64,000 nucleotides of DNA from JAVJUV01 sp040220415 (GTDB lineage: Bacteria > Pseudomonadota > Alphaproteobacteria > Rhodobacterales > Rhodobacteraceae): assembly GCA_040220415.1 (NCBI GenBank), contig JAVJUV010000116.1, positions 7,227 through 71,226 on the forward strand. Reading direction: 5' to 3'. The position numbers and the translations under genes are program-made. Within the stretch, counting starts at the first letter, position 1. The number at the start of each line of letters is the position of its first letter. Under the pieces are notes generated by a model. That model did not search any database and had not been told where the DNA came from. It was given only the letters and a program-made list of their open reading frames with translations. Below, one piece after another: positions 1 through 9,656 of this stretch.

Positions 1-14
1 GAACACAACAGCAC

Positions 15-3000
15 ATGGCAAACACGGAGCGGCAAGGGCTGATTTCACGCTTTTTCTCGCGGGCCAGCGAGACTGACCGTGACATGCGCGCGACCGAAGG
101 GCCTCCTTCTTCCTGCCACGAGGCCTGGGGCGACAATGCAACGCGTTCGGTCAGTGGCTTGGTCAAGTCCGTTCTGCAGCAACCAAGTTGTTTGATTGTG
201 ACGGGGTATCAGGACTTCCTGTCGTCACTCACCATCTTGCTCGAAACAATCGAAAACCTTGGCGAACGCCCAGAGGGCAGTATTCGCATTGCCTTTGGTT
301 CCAACACCGAAACACGACAGGTTTTGGGTGGCGGCGGTCGATCAGTGGCCGAAGAAGCGCGCCAGCATTTTCTTGGCGCCAGGGGCTTTTCGGTTGTTGA
401 TTTGGCCGACCTGCGCGCAGTTCTTGCAATGGACGCAATCGAGCGCGGAATTATCAAGTTCCGCATTTTCGATCCCGATCTGGCAGAAGAAAAACTAGGG
501 CGCCGTCCACCAATGCTTCACGCGAAGCTTTTTGTAGGTGGGGACAAGGCACTTTCGGGAAGTGCCAATTTCTCGATCAACGGTTTGCGCCGCAATCTGG
601 AATTCATGGACGACGCCGATGCCTGGCCCGAACTTGCGACTGCGCGTCGCGCGGCCGCCGAGCAGTATTGGGACATGGGGCGCGATTGGACTGAAACAGC
701 GCTGGAAATCCTGCGAGTCCTCATCCGCCTTGTCTCACCCGAAGAGGCGGTGGCCAGAACGGTTCACGAAGCCACGACCTTCACGCCCTGGCGCGTTGCT
801 GGCGAAACCAGCGCCGGACGTCCACCTCAACCCTTTCAGGCCGATCTCGTCTATGAGGCTGCAGGCACGGTCTATGAGCACGGCTTTGCCTTTGTCGAAG
901 CGCCAACCGGTGCCGGGAAGACCGACATCGGAAAACACTTGGCGACGGTTCTACCAGTCAGCCATGGGCAGACGGTCTTTTCCTGGGGAGAGCGCGCCGA
1001 TCAACAACGACTTGGCTCGCTCGCCCTGATACCTGCCAGCGTTCTGAAGAACTGGACAACAAACGCGCCTGCAAACTTCAAACCCATCAAGCACAGTCAC
1101 CTGTCGCGGCGAGGTAAGGAGGAGACTGCAGAACTCGAAGAAATCAATCGGGCGGTCCGTTCGTCCGCATCAATGATCGTTGATGAAAGCCACAGGCTGA
1201 GCTCGCGGTACCTTGCACCATCGGCACGCTCGCTTGTTTTCGAGCGTAGCCCGGCCATTTGGACGGCCTGTTTGTCGGCCACACTCATGGGAAACCAAGG
1301 TCTGGATGGCTTGCTTGCATTCCATGAGAAGCGCGCCTCGATCTATGTCCCTCCTCCCATCACGGAACAGATCAACCAACATATGGCGAAGGTTCGAAAG
1401 CGTGGCGAACTGGTGCGCCACCTCGACCAGATGAACCGCCGGATCGAAGATCAAAGCGTACAGGACGATCTGTTCGACAGTGCGGAAAAGCTACAGGATG
1501 AAGTGAACAGTGTTGAACGCCAGCTAGAGACCGGTGGGCTGCAAATCAGTGCTCTTCAGGAAGGCTTGGCCGACGCCCTCGCCCCATACGTCGTGCGGCG
1601 CCAACGGGATTGCATTGGGGAGAGTGCAGATCGAAAAACGGGTGCTTTCGTTTACCCAACGATCCGAAGCCACCGAGAGGATACGGCGCTGAGTGATCAG
1701 CAGCGCCAAATTATTGAGCGGATCAAGGCATTGGCGGAATGCATTACGACTGGGGTGACCCTTGTGTCTGCTGATCCCCAACGCGCCGCCCACACAGAAA
1801 TCAAATTCCATGACAAATCGCGTATCCACATTCGGAACTTTCTTGCACTGCTACGTGCGTCGATAACCTTTGCGCGCGAAGAATGGGCCCGCGAGCGCGA
1901 CAGCGAAGCCGATCAACGAGGGCGGGCATCAATCGGTGAAAACCTAAGACGCGCCGAGAAACAGAACGCCCGCGGTATTGCCATTCCGGATGGCGCGTTA
2001 ACCGAAGAAGTCGATGCCGAAGCTGAGGACAGCGAAACGCCGATTTGTGACCGGATCAGCAGGCTTCTGAATCATTCCAGCCTCGACAGCATTGATGAAG
2101 CCCGGGCCGGCGTCATGCGAGACATCCTTCGAAAGCATGGCCATGCCATCTTCCTTGCTGAGCGGGTCGGCGTGCTCGAGGTCTATGCCAGGCTTCTTGC
2201 TGGGCATCGCGGAAGAGGACCCGAAGTCTTCGTGGTCGCACCTGGTGCACGGATCAAGACCGGTAAGAAGCTGCATCACATCCGATCGGGAGCAGATGCG
2301 CAGGAGTATTTCGGCATCGATGGGAAACATGTCGACCCGCTAAAGCCACGGGCCATGTTCCTCACATTCCAGATGGCGGAAGGGATCAACCTCCAAATCG
2401 CCTCTGCGCTTGGGATCATTGGCGTCACGTCCGACGTCAAGAGCCTCATTCAGGGGTTGGGCCGGATCGACCGGATCGACAGTCCCAATTCCCGCATCCA
2501 CTACTACACCTTCGACCTTCCCGGGCTGGTTCTGTCATCAGATCACAAGGCGCGCGCTCGTGTCGCTAGCATCGCGCTCCTGTCGGGTGTTGGCGCGGAA
2601 GACCTACCATCAGAGCTGGTTGAGTTTTCTGCCGGTGATCTGACCGATCTTGTTCTCGAACAGGTCAAGAAACCGCGCATCCTCCGCCCCAATAACTACT
2701 TCGATCAGCTTGAAGCTCTTCGGCGTGTATTGCCGGCAGAGGTTCTGGACCGGGTTCAGAATGCAAACCCTCGTGGCCTCTGGGGCGCCGAACTTTGCCT
2801 TCTGTCCTCAGTTGAACCAATCACCGTCCTCCTCTTGGGCGGTCGTACAGGCAGCCCCCAAGACCCTACTGTTCTACCGCCTCGCTTGATTGCCGTTCGA
2901 GATGTCGATGGGCGCGCAGAGATCATTGGCGACCAGGTAGAAGCAACTAGGCTCCTTTCCGCCGCCTATGCCGAAACGCGCCGCCGAGGCATGCAAAGCC

Positions 3001-3464
3001 ACCGCCCAGAACTAAACGCGATATCCGCCACGTTTAGCCGGCTCGGCAGCACCCTTGCGCATCTGACCCACTGGGATGTTCGGCCAGCTCGAACGGTTTC
3101 CCTTCTCGCGTCGCTCGCTAGTTTTCTGTCAGGCCACGACACAGGTGATGCTGGTCAAGGGCTCTTCGGCTCCTTAACTCTGCCAACGCTGGAAAAGCTG
3201 GCAGAAGCCTGGGCACACGAACTCGATGTCTTCTGGATCGAGGCGAAGGAGACGGTTAGTCAAAGGAGTGCGTCTGGAGGTGAAATCCCCGACTATCTAG
3301 GGATCGATGCGATCTACCTAGCCTTTCAAGAGCAAGCAGACGATGTCCGCTCAGCTGTAAGTGAAAGGATGCAGGAACTCTTTGCTCGCTGCACGGCAAT
3401 GTCGGAGGGGCAACAGATCGACGTTCTCAGCCGAGTTGCCGTCATCTTCGAAGCCAGACAGTAG
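15..3464 (+). CDS. PLD-like nuclease / SF2 helicase fusion protein
   Basis: A 1149-residue protein with two recognisable parts. Residues about 50-200 look like a phospholipase-D-type phosphodiesterase domain with one HxK motif (H169, K171) followed by SGSAN at 181-185. From about 275 to 850 it is a superfamily 2 (Snf2-like) helicase: Walker A GAGKT at 299-303, DESH box at 390-393, SAT at 421-423, and a C-terminal motif QGLGRIDRID at 813-822. The last 300 residues are not recognised. PLD-Snf2 fusions occur in defence islands, and a single HKD motif usually implies a dimeric nuclease. No in-frame stop lies between the window edge and this ATG and no good ribosome site is visible, so the true start could be upstream. 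The defence role is inferred from architecture and from the TIR and NACHT-like neighbours. Confidence 0.85.
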   Translation: MANTERQGLISRFFSRASETDRDMRATEGPPSSCHEAWGDNATRSVSGLVKSVLQQPSCLIVTGYQDFLSSLTILLETIENLGERPEGSIRIAFGSNTETRQVLGGGGRSVAEEARQHFLGARGFSVVDLADLRAVLAMDAIERGIIKFRIFDPDLAEEKLGRRPPMLHAKLFVGGDKALSGSANFSINGLRRNLEFMDDADAWPELATARRAAAEQYWDMGRDWTETALEILRVLIRLVSPEEAVARTVHEATTFTPWRVAGETSAGRPPQPFQADLVYEAAGTVYEHGFAFVEAPTGAGKTDIGKHLATVLPVSHGQTVFSWGERADQQRLGSLALIPASVLKNWTTNAPANFKPIKHSHLSRRGKEETAELEEINRAVRSSASMIVDESHRLSSRYLAPSARSLVFERSPAIWTACLSATLMGNQGLDGLLAFHEKRASIYVPPPITEQINQHMAKVRKRGELVRHLDQMNRRIEDQSVQDDLFDSAEKLQDEVNSVERQLETGGLQISALQEGLADALAPYVVRRQRDCIGESADRKTGAFVYPTIRSHREDTALSDQQRQIIERIKALAECITTGVTLVSADPQRAAHTEIKFHDKSRIHIRNFLALLRASITFAREEWARERDSEADQRGRASIGENLRRAEKQNARGIAIPDGALTEEVDAEAEDSETPICDRISRLLNHSSLDSIDEARAGVMRDILRKHGHAIFLAERVGVLEVYARLLAGHRGRGPEVFVVAPGARIKTGKKLHHIRSGADAQEYFGIDGKHVDPLKPRAMFLTFQMAEGINLQIASALGIIGVTSDVKSLIQGLGRIDRIDSPNSRIHYYTFDLPGLVLSSDHKARARVASIALLSGVGAEDLPSELVEFSAGDLTDLVLEQVKKPRILRPNNYFDQLEALRRVLPAEVLDRVQNANPRGLWGAELCLLSSVEPITVLLLGGRTGSPQDPTVLPPRLIAVRDVDGRAEIIGDQVEATRLLSAAYAETRRRGMQSHRPELNAISATFSRLGSTLAHLTHWDVRPARTVSLLASLASFLSGHDTGDAGQGLFGSLTLPTLEKLAEAWAHELDVFWIEAKETVSQRSASGGEIPDYLGIDAIYLAFQEQADDVRSAVSERMQELFARCTAMSEGQQIDVLSRVAVIFEARQ

Positions 3465-3584
3465 GCCGAAACCTCTTCCGAGCCCTGCCACGATTGGCTT
3501 TACGGAGTTGACGCTCTCGGCCTAGACCTGCCCTTGGTTATGATAACTCGCGCTGCACTGCAGCATTGCAAGAGCAGACATTGG

Positions 3585-3628
3585 TTGGGAAGTGATACCC
3601 CACTTGCGAATTGGGTAGTAACTCCCAA
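3585..3628. promoter_or_regulatory. Two tandem palindrome-like 18-bp sites upstream of the TIR gene
   Basis: TTGGGAAGTGATACCCCA (3585-3602) and TTGGGTAGTAACTCCCAA (3611-3628) match at 13 of 18 positions and start 26 bp apart. Each has TGGG/CCCA-type ends, so each is itself an imperfect palindrome. They sit in the 189-nt gap after the helicase gene, 25-70 bp before the TIR start, where an operator would be expected. The regulator is unknown. Confidence 0.35.
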
Positions 3629-3653
3629 GTCTTAGTTGCCGACCTAGACCCGG

Positions 3654-4640
3654 ATGGATAAAATAGAACAAAATACAAACATTTCGAGCAGACACATGAG
3701 AGCTTTCATTTCTTACTCCCATCGAGATGCAGATGCACTTGGCCGCCTACATGTTCATCTTGCGAACCTTCAGCGGGAAGGTCGGATCAAGACATGGTAC
3801 GACCGCGAAATCTTGGCGGGTGAGGTCTTGGATGATGAAATCAGCGAAGAGCTAGAGGCGGCTGAACTTTTCCTGCTGATGGTTAGCCCCGACTTCATAG
3901 CGTCCAACTATTGTGTCGAACGAGAGATGCAACGAGCTTTGGAGCGGCACGAAGCGGGCGTGGCACGGGTTGTCCCTATCATCGTCGAACCATGCGACTG
4001 GGCTGCAATGCCTCAGCTCCGACGGCTGAAAGCGGTGCCAAAGGACGGTCTGCCGATCTCGGAATGGACGAACGCGAATACTGCATACCTAGATGTCATT
4101 CAGGAAATTCGCCGGATAGTCGATGCAGGTGTGTCGAATGCACTCGATTCTACCGCTGATGAAACAGAGCCAGCGTCAACACAACAAGTCGCCCCCCGCT
4201 ATCGCGTTCAACGCGACTTTGACGAAATCGACCACAGTGAATATCGCGACGCGGCGTTCACTACGATCAAGAACTATTTCAAGCTGGCGATTGCTGAGAT
4301 AGATGCTGTCGAGGGGCTGCGGGGCCGATTTGTAGACCGTGGCGCGAACTCCTTTGGCAGCACCGTTGTCAATCGTGGCCGGCAGCATGGAACGGCGCAT
4401 ATCACAGTGCACTGCCGAAACGCGGGGTTCGCTTTGGGCGACATCTATTTTTCTTTTATTGAGAATGCAGCAGACAATACGGCAAACGGCGGCTTCAACG
4501 TCTCGTCCGACGAATACGAACAGTTCCTTGTTGTGACTATGTCGATGTTCGGGAATGAAACTGACCAGCTAAATCCTGAGCAAGCTGCAGAGTACTTATG
4601 GAACCAGTTTATTGAGCAAGCAGGCATCAGTCATGCCTGA
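3654..4640 (+). CDS. TIR-domain protein with unknown C-terminal domain
   Basis: A 328-residue protein. Residues 16-150 are a bacterial TIR domain beginning RAFISYSHRD, with a WYD motif near 48-50 and the pattern SNYCVEREM, in which E91 (four residues after C87) matches the catalytic glutamate of NAD-cleaving bacterial TIR proteins. Residues 190-328 form a separate mixed alpha/beta domain that I do not recognise and that may be the sensor or oligomerisation part. The ATG at 3654 is used; an internal ATG at 3696, right before the TIR core, is an alternative. It overlaps the next small gene by 8 nt. The likely role is NAD depletion or signalling in abortive infection; this is known for the family and inferred here. 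Confidence 0.85.
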   Translation: MDKIEQNTNISSRHMRAFISYSHRDADALGRLHVHLANLQREGRIKTWYDREILAGEVLDDEISEELEAAELFLLMVSPDFIASNYCVEREMQRALERHEAGVARVVPIIVEPCDWAAMPQLRRLKAVPKDGLPISEWTNANTAYLDVIQEIRRIVDAGVSNALDSTADETEPASTQQVAPRYRVQRDFDEIDHSEYRDAAFTTIKNYFKLAIAEIDAVEGLRGRFVDRGANSFGSTVVNRGRQHGTAHITVHCRNAGFALGDIYFSFIENAADNTANGGFNVSSDEYEQFLVVTMSMFGNETDQLNPEQAAEYLWNQFIEQAGISHA

Positions 4641-4797
4641 GCGTGCTCGCTTTCGCTGCAACAATTGCGGTCACCGTTTCGAAACCGCGGTGCTCAGCAA
4701 GAACGAGCAACGTGAAGCTCGCCGCGATAATCGACCGACCAAAGCTGTACATTGTCCAGAGTGCCGTCGAACCGACATTCGGATGGGTTGGGATTAG
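4633..4797 (+). CDS. Small zinc-ribbon protein
   Basis: A 54-residue protein with two CxxC pairs: CNNC near residues 9-12 and CPEC near 42-45, separated by a highly charged, arginine-rich linker. This is the layout of a single zinc ribbon. The ATG at 4633 overlaps the end of the TIR gene by 8 nt, which suggests translational coupling. A TTG seven codons upstream (4612) is an alternative start. The function is unknown; its position suggests a partner of the TIR protein or an RNA/DNA-binding accessory factor. Confidence 0.6.
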   Translation: MPERARFRCNNCGHRFETAVLSKNEQREARRDNRPTKAVHCPECRRTDIRMGWD

Positions 4798-4878
4798 TGG
4801 AGATGCTAAAATCGGAACTACTGGGCCATTCATGATCATCCCAGCTACCGCCCATGGGTTATTATTCTGAGAGAAAAA

Positions 4879-5334
4879 ATGCTGTCGCCAAGTGAATTCA
4901 CAGTCGGAAAAGTCGGTATCGCAAAGCCACTCAGCTTGATCCTGCCGACCTCGAAGTACGAGGAAACGTTACTGGTTGGCCAACTCAACGACGTGCCGAC
5001 GGCGGTTTTTCTTTCAGGGCAGCATAAATCGATGTTCTTCGAGACCGAAGGCAACGATAGCTGGGGTGGACTGATCATTCCATCTGTACGAATTGAGATC
5101 GATGAGGCTAGCTTCGTTGATGAATACTCTTCTGAAGCGCCCATGCTTTCAGTGACTAGGACCGACACAAAACTTGTTGTGGCGGCGAAGGCAGAAAGAT
5201 CGTTCGGCCGTCAAATCCAAATCACCTTGCACGAAGGGCTGGTTTCATCGGGAGAAGCCAAGGCTAAGTTTGCGAATTGGCAGATTGTTCTTGGGGAGGG
5301 TCAAGACAAGCGTGTCTTGTGGACTTCGACATGA
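4879..5334 (+). CDS. Unknown protein coupled to the NACHT-like NTPase
   Basis: A 151-residue protein I do not recognise. It has no membrane segment, signal peptide or known motif; the pattern of alternating hydrophobic and polar residues suggests a mostly beta fold. A purine-rich stretch (GAGAGAAAAA) precedes the ATG. Its TGA overlaps the ATG of the large NTPase gene (ATGA at 5331-5334), so the two are translationally coupled and probably made in a fixed ratio. Because the NTPase has no N-terminal effector domain, this small protein could be its effector, inhibitor or target-recognition partner. That is inference. Confidence 0.7.
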   Translation: MLSPSEFTVGKVGIAKPLSLILPTSKYEETLLVGQLNDVPTAVFLSGQHKSMFFETEGNDSWGGLIIPSVRIEIDEASFVDEYSSEAPMLSVTRTDTKLVVAAKAERSFGRQIQITLHEGLVSSGEAKAKFANWQIVLGEGQDKRVLWTST

Positions 5335-8300
5335 TCCACGTCCCATTTGAACGTCGTTTTGCACTGCCATCAGAAGAGCGACTGCGCGACCCAGACTACA
5401 TGTCTATCTGGGGGAGTTATGAGCACGGTTCCCTGCGTTGGAGCGACCTCTATGCTCACCGCTGTGTCGTCGTCTTGGGTGAGGGGAAGTGCGGTAAGAC
5501 CCATGAATTCAAACAGCAAAAGCAAGCGCTCCAAGATCAGGGACAAGCTGCGTTTTTTGTCCCACTTGAATTGCTTCAAGACGGAGAGTTTTTGGACTCA
5601 ATCACCGCGGAAGAAGAGCAGGAATTTCAGCACTGGTTAGAGGCATCTGACGCAGAGGCAGTGTTCTTTTTGGACGCGGTCGACGAGTTGAAGTTGCGTA
5701 AGGGCACGCTGCGGCGCGCATTGCGAAAGATTCAGACTGCTATCGGAGCGCAGACACACCGGGCGCGTTTCTTCGTTTCATGTCGACCAAATGATTGGAC
5801 TGACGAGCTGGATTTTCAGGTTGTGACCGCTTTGGTTGCGCCGAGAGAAAGAGCCGCCGAGGTTACTGAAGCTCCTGCAGGTGAAGAAGTTTTCACGGCA
5901 GTGATTGCGCGAGATGGCGGCCCACCCCCAAATGATGGGGAGGAGGAGGACGGCGGTAGGGAGGAACCTGTAAAGGTTCTCGCGCTTTTGCCGTTATCTA
6001 GAAATGAGATCGTTGAATTTGCGCGTCTCTACGCGGCAGACTACGCTGATGTCTTTGCCCAGCACTTGGAGGAAAAAGAGCTGTGGCACCTCTACCAATT
6101 GCCTGCGGACATCATGGCTGCGCTTGATCAGTTGGCGGCGGAAGGACATCTGGGCAACCTTCAAGAACAATTGGTCTTTGGCATTGGCCAACGGCTTCGC
6201 GAAACCTCTGACAAAAAGCGTAACGATCTGAGCGTGGGAAAAGGCATGGAAGGGGCGGAGCGGATTGCGCTTGCGCTATTTCTGATGAAGCGCAGGTCAA
6301 TCTACTTTGCAGCGCCTGGGGGTGACGAAGAGGGGGTCAGTGTAGCCGACATCTTGCCGGATTGGTCGCACGATGAGCAGGTCGAGTTGCTTGGCAAGTC
6401 CTTGTTTGACCCCACAGGCGTCGGTTCTGTGCGCTTTCATCATCGATCCACGCAGGAGTTCTTGGCTGCACAACGCCTTCAGAAGTTGCGAGAGCAAGGT
6501 CTTGCGACAAGCGACCTCCATCACCTGTTGTTCGCGAGCGTCGGACACGAGCGCGTGATAGTCCCAAGTATGGAACCTGTGGTCGCTTGGTTGGCACTGT
6601 GGAACCCCGACGTTCTGACTGAGGTAAAAGAGCGGAACCCTCTCTTACTGTTCCGCCAGGGAATACCTGCGATTCTAAGCCTCGAACTGCGTGCGGAACT
6701 GTTACGCAGGTTCGTTGAGCGATATTCTGGTAGCGACTGGCGCAGGGTCGGCGTTGGGCACACTGAGCTAAAGCGCGTGTCGACACCGGAGCTGGCACCG
6801 CTGGTGCAAGAGTTGTGGGCCCAAGCCTATACAGGTCACGACACGCGAGAGCTGCTTCTCGAAATGGTGTACTTGACGCCAATGGCCGATTGCGCCGATT
6901 TGGCGTTTCAAGCAGCCTTCGACGAGAGCTTGGACTACCACCATCGGACATACGCTGTCTGGGCAGTTCTTAGATGTGGAAGCAGTCAGCAGAAACGCGA
7001 GATCGGGACTAGCATGGTGGCGGGCAATTGGCCCGAACGGGTTGTGCGCAATGCGCTGCCTGATCTTTTTCCTGAAGCAATTGAACTGGCAGAGTTTCTG
7101 GCTCTTGCAAGAACGCTGAACGAAGTACCGCGTTCCGTTCATGGCTTGGGCTATGCGCTGCTCCAGGCGATCAAGTCGGATGCCATGAGCGCAGAGCAAA
7201 GGGTTCAAGTCAGGGACGACCTGGTCGACGCAATTTGGGCGAACCGCACCGAGGGAAGTCGCGTCTACCAAGCGCATTCAAGCCATGATCACTTCGTCGA
7301 TCCCGTGATAACGGCTTGTCATCTCACACCGCTGAGTACCGTTGAAGCAATCGCGAATTGGGCGTGGAGCGTGGCGGTCGCATTTCATTTTGGTGAACGT
7401 CGCAACAGCATTATTGCAAAAGACGAGACCGAAGAGCTGAGAGGGTTATTGTCGCGCGATGTAGGGCTGCGTGAGGCTTATTATTGGGCGTGCTTTGAGC
7501 TTGCGGAAGCACTCGAAGCACCAGAGAACGATAGGCAACGAGCATTTCGGACTGACTATGGTGGCACGCTCAGACCGTTCTCAGATGCAGACATTCCTTG
7601 GCTTCTTAAGGCGCTCGCGCCCGATGCGATAGCGGAACGGCGTGGGGTGGCGTTTCATATCCTTCTCTCATTCATTTGGGATGGAGAAAACCCCAACCTC
7701 GCGGCACAGATTGCGGAACTGGTTGCCGATCGGTCCGACCTGTCTGATGAGCTACAAAGAACCCTAAATCCTACACCTCAAGAACCCGACGATCACGAAA
7801 TTGAACACCAAAATTGGCAGCGTGAACGTGAGATCGAAGAAGCTGAGCGGCAGGATGGTTGGAAACAATGGCGGCAGGAGGTTCTTGCTGCTGAAGATCT
7901 AATGCTGGGGGAAGTAGACCGGGAAAACACGCTATACAACCTGCACAATGTCCTGCAGCACACGGAACGCGACCACAATACGTGGGGGTATTGGGATGCA
8001 CAGTTTGTTGAGACGGCGTTTTCTCCGGATTTTCTCGCTGGTGTAAGGGAAGGTCTCTCTGATTTCTGGCGACGCACCGACGTGTCGCTGTTCAGTGAGC
8101 GCGCGGAAGAAAATCGGAATAGCTATTCAGCCGCCAGCCTTATGGCACTTGCTGCGCTCAAATGTGAGGCTGAGACCGCGAATTGGGCTGAAGCCCTTTC
8201 GCATGATGAAGCGGTTAGGGCGGCGCGTATTTCAACATTGGAGCTGAACGGTTTCGGAGCCTTTCTGCCACAGTTGGAAGCGGCACACCCAAACGCCATC

Positions 8301-9656
8301 GAAGAAGTCGTTGGGGCTGAAGTCAACCGACAACTCGCTAATCTGATAGATGTAGGACGCGCGCCCATTTTGCACGACGCACTCCACCATGGCACACCGT
8401 TCATGCGTGACATCGCAGCCGTAGCGGCTACGGATAGCCTACCGGCATTTGAGAATGCGATGGGGCAAAACACTCAGACCGACCTCAAATACGCCTTCGA
8501 ACTGATTGCTGGCCATGGCACGGATGAGGCCATTTCGAATGCCGTTGGAGCGATCCAAAATCATATCGACACATCCAGCCAGATGACTGCTGAAAGCCAG
8601 CGGTTCTGGCTGAAAGTGTTGACCCAACTGAGCCTAGAGCAAGGGTGTGAAACAGTGCTGGCAGCGACCGCTGACTTATCGACGCAAGAGTCCCGAGAAG
8701 CTGCAATTTCAATATTTGCCGCGATCTTCGGTGATCGCCACTGGGGCGGGCAACCGAGCTTTGATGGGGTGGAGAATGGCCGTCGCCTCGATTTGTTGAC
8801 CCAGCTGGTTATACGAGCCTACCAAACGGTGCGCCCGCAAGAGGATCAGCACCATGAAGGCACCTTTACACCGAACACTCGAGACCAAGCCGAGGAAGCA
8901 CGCGGTTACCTTCTGAGCACCCTTACTTCCACGAAGTCGCCGAGAACGCTGTCGGTGCTTTACGAATTGTCCGCAATGCCCGAATTCGCGCATCTGACTG
9001 ACCGTTTGAAACAGATGGCTACAGAGTTGGCGGCGAACATATCGGAACCCGAGGCCATGAATGCCTCAGTATTCCGAATATTCGACCAAGAGCGAAACTA
9101 CCGTGCCTATGACGACCCGTCGCTATTTGCGGTCATGAATCACAGGCTGGCAGACTTTAAACACCACCTGCTTAACGACGAGCAGACAACTGTAGCTACT
9201 TTGCGAAAGGTGGAAGGTGAAACAGAGCTACGTCAATTCCTTTCCTACTGGCTGACCCAAAACGCTCGAAGTGCATACATTGTCACACAAGAAGCCGTCG
9301 CAATTGCTGAAAAGCGAACAGATATCCGACTGCACGCAGCCGGTTTGGACCGATACGCATCAATAGAGGCGAAGTTAGATGACGCAAGACATCGATGGAG
9401 CGGAAGCCAACTAAGAGATGCTTTGATCGACCAACTCGTGGGGCGTTATCTGAACCATGAGCGATGTCGAGTTGGCTGCCTCTTAATCTGTATGCGCGAA
9501 ACGCGGCAATGGGAGCATCCAGACACCGGCGAAAGAATGGATTTGGAAACGACGGTCGCCTGGTTGCAGAGCATTGCCAACGCCATCATGGAGGAACGTT
9601 CAGAACTGCTGCTTTCGGTGAAAGGGATCAATTACTCAGTTACCGCGAACGAGTAG
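5331..9656 (+). CDS. Large NACHT/STAND-like NTPase
   Basis: The ATG at 5331 is preferred over an upstream in-frame TTG (5277) because it forms an ATGA overlap with the preceding gene; this gives 1441 residues. The NTPase core is near the N-terminus: Walker A GEGKCGKT at 50-57, Walker B FFLDAVDE at 112-119 (the D-x-x-D-E form typical of NACHT proteins), and a sensor-like SCRPNDW at 150-156. Near residue 380 is a QEFLAA segment resembling the end of NACHT modules. An acidic, glycine-rich insertion lies at about 195-215. The remaining ~1000 residues look alpha-helical and repetitive, like a HEAT/ARM-type sensor solenoid. Unlike most such proteins it starts directly with the NTPase, with no fused nuclease, TIR or protease. 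STAND NTPases commonly sense phage proteins; a defence role here is inferred. Confidence 0.75.
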   Translation: MIHVPFERRFALPSEERLRDPDYMSIWGSYEHGSLRWSDLYAHRCVVVLGEGKCGKTHEFKQQKQALQDQGQAAFFVPLELLQDGEFLDSITAEEEQEFQHWLEASDAEAVFFLDAVDELKLRKGTLRRALRKIQTAIGAQTHRARFFVSCRPNDWTDELDFQVVTALVAPRERAAEVTEAPAGEEVFTAVIARDGGPPPNDGEEEDGGREEPVKVLALLPLSRNEIVEFARLYAADYADVFAQHLEEKELWHLYQLPADIMAALDQLAAEGHLGNLQEQLVFGIGQRLRETSDKKRNDLSVGKGMEGAERIALALFLMKRRSIYFAAPGGDEEGVSVADILPDWSHDEQVELLGKSLFDPTGVGSVRFHHRSTQEFLAAQRLQKLREQGLATSDLHHLLFASVGHERVIVPSMEPVVAWLALWNPDVLTEVKERNPLLLFRQGIPAILSLELRAELLRRFVERYSGSDWRRVGVGHTELKRVSTPELAPLVQELWAQAYTGHDTRELLLEMVYLTPMADCADLAFQAAFDESLDYHHRTYAVWAVLRCGSSQQKREIGTSMVAGNWPERVVRNALPDLFPEAIELAEFLALARTLNEVPRSVHGLGYALLQAIKSDAMSAEQRVQVRDDLVDAIWANRTEGSRVYQAHSSHDHFVDPVITACHLTPLSTVEAIANWAWSVAVAFHFGERRNSIIAKDETEELRGLLSRDVGLREAYYWACFELAEALEAPENDRQRAFRTDYGGTLRPFSDADIPWLLKALAPDAIAERRGVAFHILLSFIWDGENPNLAAQIAELVADRSDLSDELQRTLNPTPQEPDDHEIEHQNWQREREIEEAERQDGWKQWRQEVLAAEDLMLGEVDRENTLYNLHNVLQHTERDHNTWGYWDAQFVETAFSPDFLAGVREGLSDFWRRTDVSLFSERAEENRNSYSAASLMALAALKCEAETANWAEALSHDEAVRAARISTLELNGFGAFLPQLEAAHPNAIEEVVGAEVNRQLANLIDVGRAPILHDALHHGTPFMRDIAAVAATDSLPAFENAMGQNTQTDLKYAFELIAGHGTDEAISNAVGAIQNHIDTSSQMTAESQRFWLKVLTQLSLEQGCETVLAATADLSTQESREAAISIFAAIFGDRHWGGQPSFDGVENGRRLDLLTQLVIRAYQTVRPQEDQHHEGTFTPNTRDQAEEARGYLLSTLTSTKSPRTLSVLYELSAMPEFAHLTDRLKQMATELAANISEPEAMNASVFRIFDQERNYRAYDDPSLFAVMNHRLADFKHHLLNDEQTTVATLRKVEGETELRQFLSYWLTQNARSAYIVTQEAVAIAEKRTDIRLHAAGLDRYASIEAKLDDARHRWSGSQLRDALIDQLVGRYLNHERCRVGCLLICMRETRQWEHPDTGERMDLETTVAWLQSIANAIMEERSELLLSVKGINYSVTANE

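Noticed and set aside
5277..9656. TTG start for the NACHT-like gene
   Set aside because: The ATG at 5331 forms a tight ATGA overlap with the upstream gene and the extra 18 residues have no domain content.
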